A DNA stretch of 23,066 bases, from positions 1-23,066 of the forward strand of contig CAMYCX010000014.1 in assembly GCA_947254705.1 (NCBI GenBank), read 5' to 3'. The notes under the pieces are model-generated. The model ran no database searches and was not told the origin of the DNA. It saw only the letters and a program-made list of their open reading frames with translations. Each line of letters begins with the position of its first letter. Within the stretch, counting starts at the first letter, position 1. This document shows positions 20,701 through 23,066 of this stretch, in pieces. The DNA comes from an uncultured Veillonellaceae bacterium. GTDB lineage: Bacteria; Bacillota; Negativicutes; Veillonellales; Negativicoccaceae. A program made the position numbers and the translations under genes.

Positions 20701-21507
20701 CCGGGTGTCGACGCTTTCGCCGAATACTTCGGCGCGGGTATCGAGATAGCGCTCATACGTCGCCGCAATCGGAGCCGCATATGTCCCCGCCGCCACCGTA
20801 ACACCCTCCAGCTCCGTCGCAAAGGTCGTATGACGACAATGGTCCGACCAATAGGTGTCCAATACTTTCAGTTCCGTCAATGTCGGGTCACGACGTTCCA
20901 CCGTACCGAAGTAATGCTGAATCGCTTCCGCATCGGCGGCATCCATCGCCAATCCCAGCCGCCCGATTTCTTCCCGTAACGCCGTACGGGTGCAATCCGT
21001 CCAGCCGGTGACCGTCGGTACATCCGCCGGCACTTGCACGGCGGGACGCAGCGTTTCCGGAACGGCGGCCGATGCTTCTCTCGATTCGATCGGATTGATC
21101 AGATGACGTTTCAAGCGGATTCGTTCTTCCGGCGTCAACTCGCCTTCCACCGCATAGACCGTTGCATACGCCACCACCGCTTCGCATAACGGATCCAGCA
21201 ACCGCAAACATTGCGCCGCCGAGTCCGCACGCTGATCGTACTGCCCCGGGAGCAATTCCACCGCGATGATATACGCCCCTTGCGGGTAGTCCGGTTTTTC
21301 CGTCCACACATCGACCGGCGGTTCGGCAAATACCGTTGTCGCCGCCCGGGCCCACAGTTCGTCGCTGACGCCTTCGACATCATACCGATGCCAGATACGC
21401 AGCCCCGTCACTTTGTCCAATCCCAGTTCCGTGCGCCATTCATGTACCAGTCGAGCCTCACTGTCTGCGACTGCCGGTCGCTTGGCCACATAGATCCGCT
21501 TGCTCAT
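17761..21507 (-). CDS. purL: Phosphoribosylformylglycinamidine synthase, single-chain form
   Basis: 1248 residues. It catalyses the fourth step of purine biosynthesis: FGAR + glutamine + ATP to FGAM, in the cytoplasm. The N-terminal region (about 1-150) corresponds to the PurS-like domain and linker. The two FGAM-synthetase halves follow, with LKVLDTYWSDHCRHTTFATE (conserved SDHCRH), FKNETHNHPTEIEPFGGAAT, GGRTGRDGLGGATGSS and GAIGGKDSMSGTF. The class I glutaminase domain starts near residue 985 (PVMPGTNCEYD), with nucleophile C1088 in GICNGFQ, H1218 and E1220 in AHSERAG. This is the fused form found in clostridia, Negativicutes and Bacteroidetes rather than the Bacillus three-protein PurLQS. 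AAGGAGGAG precedes the ATG, which overlaps the upstream gene stop by 4 nt. No other pur gene is in the window. Confidence 0.97.
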   Translation of the reverse strand: MSKRIYVAKRPAVADSEARLVHEWRTELGLDKVTGLRIWHRYDVEGVSDELWARAATTVFAEPPVDVWTEKPDYPQGAYIIAVELLPGQYDQRADSAAQCLRLLDPLCEAVVAYATVYAVEGELTPEERIRLKRHLINPIESREASAAVPETLRPAVQVPADVPTVTGWTDCTRTALREEIGRLGLAMDAADAEAIQHYFGTVERRDPTLTELKVLDTYWSDHCRHTTFATELEGVTVAAGTYAAPIAATYERYLDTRAEVFGESVDTRPVTLMDMATLAARDLRRRGGLTEWVISDEINACTIRTEVHTAHGTEDWHLLFKNETHNHPTEIEPFGGAATCLGGCIRDPLSGRAYVYQAMRVTGSGDPRTPLADTPVGKLPQRVITTKAAAGYSSYGNQIGLATGEVREYYHPGYVAKRMEIGAVVGAVPAEAVRHETPAPGDVVILVGGRTGRDGLGGATGSSVEHDVHSLAERGAEVQKGNAPTERKLQRLFRQERVTRMIRRCNDFGAGGVSVAVGELADGVRIDLDRLPKKYEGLDGTELALSESQERMAVVVAAQDAAAFCRYADEENLEATVIAEVTAEPRLVMTWRGQRIVDLARSFLDTNGVTRRATAKVAAPDARDYFAAPEITDVAAAWNTLLTSPAIASQRGLAERFDSTVGAGTVLMPFGGDRQMTPTEGMAALIPVPTGDAVTVSLMAHGFDPYLSTWSPFHGAYYAVLWSVARVVALGGDRRKVYLTLQEYFEKLGTADSWGKPVAAVLGAFAAQQDLAIGAIGGKDSMSGTFMDLHVPPTLVSFAVTTDEADHVISPEWKDRGHALVWAQVPHDETGMPDIDVFMTHADHLYDDIGRGVIASAVALTTDGLAAAIARSAFGNGIGVELEDITVAELWAPQPAGWLIETDVATAEEWVEEGYARIIGITKGTELRLGETAVDVTALGETWESVWDDVFPRTADGGTEGVAVPTPTAPAATPVVRTRTARPKVLIPVMPGTNCEYDTARAFAAAGADTDIFVLRNLTPTMLQESVDALATAIKTAQILAFPGGFSAGDEPEGSGKFIAALFRHPQLTEAVTQLLCDQDGLILGICNGFQALIKLGLVPYGEIRDLTPDSPTLTYNRIGRHVSRYVTTRVAASTSPWLARCREGELHTVPISHGEGRLTAPVAEIERLAAAGQIATQYVDPEGCPTMDGRYNPNGSVAAIEGLTSPDGRVFGKMAHSERAGLYLAQNITGTKMQPIFAAGVDYFTK

Positions 21508-22154
21508 TCCGCTCCTCCTTCATGTCCACCCTGTGGATCGCTTTCATTTTCCTGTATCACGATCATTGCCGCTTGTGGTGCCGGCAACCGATTTCGCCGT
21601 GCGCCGCGATAGACCGCCTCCGTCTGCGGCAACCGCTCCCAATATCCCGTATCCGTCGACTGCCACCGTCCGGCATGACGGGATCGGCGCCACCGACTCC
21701 GTACGCGGCGACGTAATCGTGCCATACGGTACGGCACATATACGCGACCGAATGTCGCCGTTTCCCAGTCAAATTGCTCCTCTACGGGATCGATTTGATG
21801 CCGATGCCGATGATGGTATGTCGCGTGAATTACACCGTCGGGTGTCAGCACCAGCGTCGCGATCGTCCACGGGGAACGACCGCGGTTCGCCTCCGTCCAT
21901 GTCCGCCACAAATGATGCACCGCGGCGGCGGCCGCTTCCATCTCCACCGTCCGATCCGCCGCCGTCATACCCATGCGCCGATCCGCGTCTTCCCAATACA
22001 CCGGCTCGCGCGATGTACGCGGCAAGTAGTAATAATAATGCAACGGATCGCTCGACATCAATGTCCGCCACCAAATCTTTCGCCAAGGCTCGCGAATCAG
22101 ACCCGCAACCGCCTCAAACACACTTCTGTATGCCGTTTGTAATGCGTCATCCAT
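21504..22154 (-). CDS. YezG/DUF600-like protein with C-terminal extension
   Basis: 216 residues. The first 125 or so have the layout of the YezG/DUF600 family: a short helix, then EPWRKIWWRTLMSSDPLHYYYY (strands with W and aromatic run), a helix with EMEAAAAAVHHLWRTW, WTIATLVLTPDGVIHATYHH, and FDWETATFGRVYVP. Family members are best known as immunity proteins to Bacillus LXG-type toxins, but many lie outside toxin loci. The last 80 residues are unusual: very Arg-rich (RMARLRRRVRSRWRRSRHAGR) then a helical end. No toxin gene is next to it. It starts after AAGGAGG, is the first gene of the transcript, and its TGA overlaps the purL ATG (ATGA). Family assignment is by pattern only; function unknown. 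Confidence 0.6.
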   Translation of the reverse strand: MDDALQTAYRSVFEAVAGLIREPWRKIWWRTLMSSDPLHYYYYLPRTSREPVYWEDADRRMGMTAADRTVEMEAAAAAVHHLWRTWTEANRGRSPWTIATLVLTPDGVIHATYHHRHRHQIDPVEEQFDWETATFGRVYVPYRMARLRRRVRSRWRRSRHAGRWQSTDTGYWERLPQTEAVYRGARRNRLPAPQAAMIVIQENESDPQGGHEGGAE

Positions 22155-22179
22155 CGCCGATCCTCCTTATCTTCTCTCT

Positions 22180-22188
22180 ATTGTATCA
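22180..22188 (-). promoter_or_regulatory. Extended -10 promoter of the YezG-like/purL operon
   Basis: Minus strand TGA-TACAAT (22180-22188), with a poor -35 candidate TATGAT (22203-22208) at 17-nt spacing. The leader to the ATG at 22154 is about 20 nt and holds AAGGAGG. No purine riboswitch or PurR-box-like repeat is visible in this short space. Confidence 0.6.
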
Positions 22189-22220
22189 CGCACGCCCCGC
22201 TCATCATACCCCGTAAATGC

Positions 22221-22251
22221 AAACATGCACGCTCTCGATACGTGCATGTTT
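22221..22251 (-). terminator. Terminator-like hairpin after the MscS gene
   Basis: Perfect 11-bp stem AAACATGCACG / CGTGCATGTTT with a 9-nt loop, 6 nt beyond the MscS stop codon. The 3' side on the minus strand is only moderately T-rich (GTTTGCATTTA). It separates the MscS transcript from the purL operon promoter. Confidence 0.75.
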
Positions 22252-22257
22252 CCCGTC

Positions 22258-23066
22258 TTATTGTACTTGTCGTTCGTCCGCCTGTACGTCACGCGGATGC
22301 ACGATATGCATCACGCGCTGCGGATACGGGATACTGACTCCCGCCAGTTCCAATTCTTTTTTGATAGTCTGCATCAGGCGATGGTATGTCGGCCAATATT
22401 CTTCCCGTCGCATTTCGGGACTCGAATATATGCGGACACTGCTGTCGGCGAATTCGCGAACCCCGATCTCCATCGTACGCGCGTTGAGCACGGCGCTGTC
22501 CGCTTCGTAAATCCGCCGCAACACGTCAATCGTCAGCTGCGGATCATGTTCATAATCGACATCCAGATACAACTCCATGCACCGCGTCGGATGCGTGGAG
22601 TAATTTTTTACCACCGACGAGGCGATAACCTGATTCGGAATGATGACGTTTTGGTGTCCGAGGGTTTTCAGATTCGTATGCATCATCGTAATGGCCATTA
22701 CCGTACCGTCATCACTGCCGACGGCGATATAGTCCCCGACACGAAACGGCTTGAATGCCAGAATGAACAACCCGGATGCCAAGTTGCTGACATTGTCCTT
22801 CAACGCCAGCCCGACCCCGATGCCGAGACCGCCGATCGCGGCGGCGAAAGAGGCGGTCGGCACGCCCGCTTTCCCCAACGCCGTGATGATGACCACGATC
22901 AACATCACAAAGTACAGCAACTGTCCCAAAAAGCCGCTGACGGTCGGTTCCACATGCGCCCGATCCATCAATCTGCAAGCGATATGCTCGATGCGCCGGG
23001 AGATCCAAATCCCGATCAACAAAATCAACAACGCGGCGACAAAATCCATGATATGCGCGCTGAGAT
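22258..23066 (-). CDS. mscS: MscS family small-conductance mechanosensitive channel, 5' end outside the window
   Basis: At least 269 residues; the frame remains open to the window edge. The visible ATG at 23049 begins MDFVAALLILLIGIWISRRI, which aligns with about residue 29 of E. coli MscS ([20 protein letters not shown]), so about 25-30 N-terminal residues should lie upstream and the true start is probably beyond 23066. The pore helix TM3 is GGLGIGVGLALKDNVSNLASG with the Gly/Ala packing pattern, followed by KPFRVGDYI of the beta domain and IIPNQVIASSVVKNYS. It ends with the alpha/beta domain and SIPYPQRVMHI. The channel gates under membrane tension to release solutes during hypo-osmotic shock. 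Confidence 0.93.
   Translation of the reverse strand, partial: LSAHIMDFVAALLILLIGIWISRRIEHIACRLMDRAHVEPTVSGFLGQLLYFVMLIVVIITALGKAGVPTASFAAAIGGLGIGVGLALKDNVSNLASGLFILAFKPFRVGDYIAVGSDDGTVMAITMMHTNLKTLGHQNVIIPNQVIASSVVKNYSTHPTRCMELYLDVDYEHDPQLTIDVLRRIYEADSAVLNARTMEIGVREFADSSVRIYSSPEMRREEYWPTYHRLMQTIKKELELAGVSIPYPQRVMHIVHPRDVQADERQVQ

Noticed and set aside
1..23066. CRISPR array, insertion sequence or prophage
   Set aside because: No regularly spaced direct repeats, transposase or integrase-like frame, or phage structural gene was seen on either strand.

Overview
The window looks like chromosome of a diderm Firmicute of the class Negativicutes (Veillonellaceae/Selenomonadaceae-like; genus not resolvable by eye). 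The reasoning combines three things. There are three TonB-dependent outer-membrane receptors with signal peptides and C-terminal Phe. The other genes are Firmicute-like: a single-chain ~1250-residue PurL with a C-terminal glutaminase domain, a CzrA-type ArsR repressor and a probable YezG/DUF600-like protein. Shine-Dalgarno sites are strong (AAGGAGG) and intergenic space is compact, with many A-stem-T terminators. The DNA is moderately GC-rich and the real genes cast very long antisense shadow ORFs.

Layout. 1-141: two tRNA genes (Asn, cut by the window edge, and Gly) on the minus strand behind two tandem promoters. 330-3196 (+): a polytopic DUF6056-like membrane protein and an exported M48 metalloprotease, ended by a bidirectional terminator. 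3255-7744 (-): a tightly overlapping six-gene operon in the order DUF2157 membrane protein, GDYXXLXY membrane-anchored protein, ArsR metal-sensor repressor, SixA-like histidine phosphatase, YfbR-like 5'-nucleotidase, pyridoxal/pyridoxamine kinase. 7799-9271 (-): three tandem universal stress proteins behind an extended -10 promoter; their terminator-like hairpin sits just ahead of the six-gene operon.

9467-16846: an outer-membrane uptake island. It holds TonB receptor 1 (+), then convergently a lipoprotein substrate-binding protein and TonB receptor 2 (-, stop and start codons overlapping), then divergently TonB receptor 3 (+). The TBDR2/TBDR3 gap carries back-to-back promoters and a Fur-box-like palindrome, so iron control is likely. 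No TonB, ABC permease or ATPase gene lies in the window, so the inner-membrane partners must be elsewhere.

16984-22154 (-): a purL operon. A YezG/DUF600-like gene overlaps purL by 4 nt; purL is followed by a 72-residue CPLC-containing membrane protein and a 187-residue membrane-anchored protein that I do not recognise. 22258-23066 (-): an MscS-type channel whose 5' end lies outside the window.

I see no CRISPR array, insertion sequence, prophage or rRNA. The least-explained parts are the six-gene ArsR-containing operon, its promoter/attenuator arrangement, and the small genes around purL.
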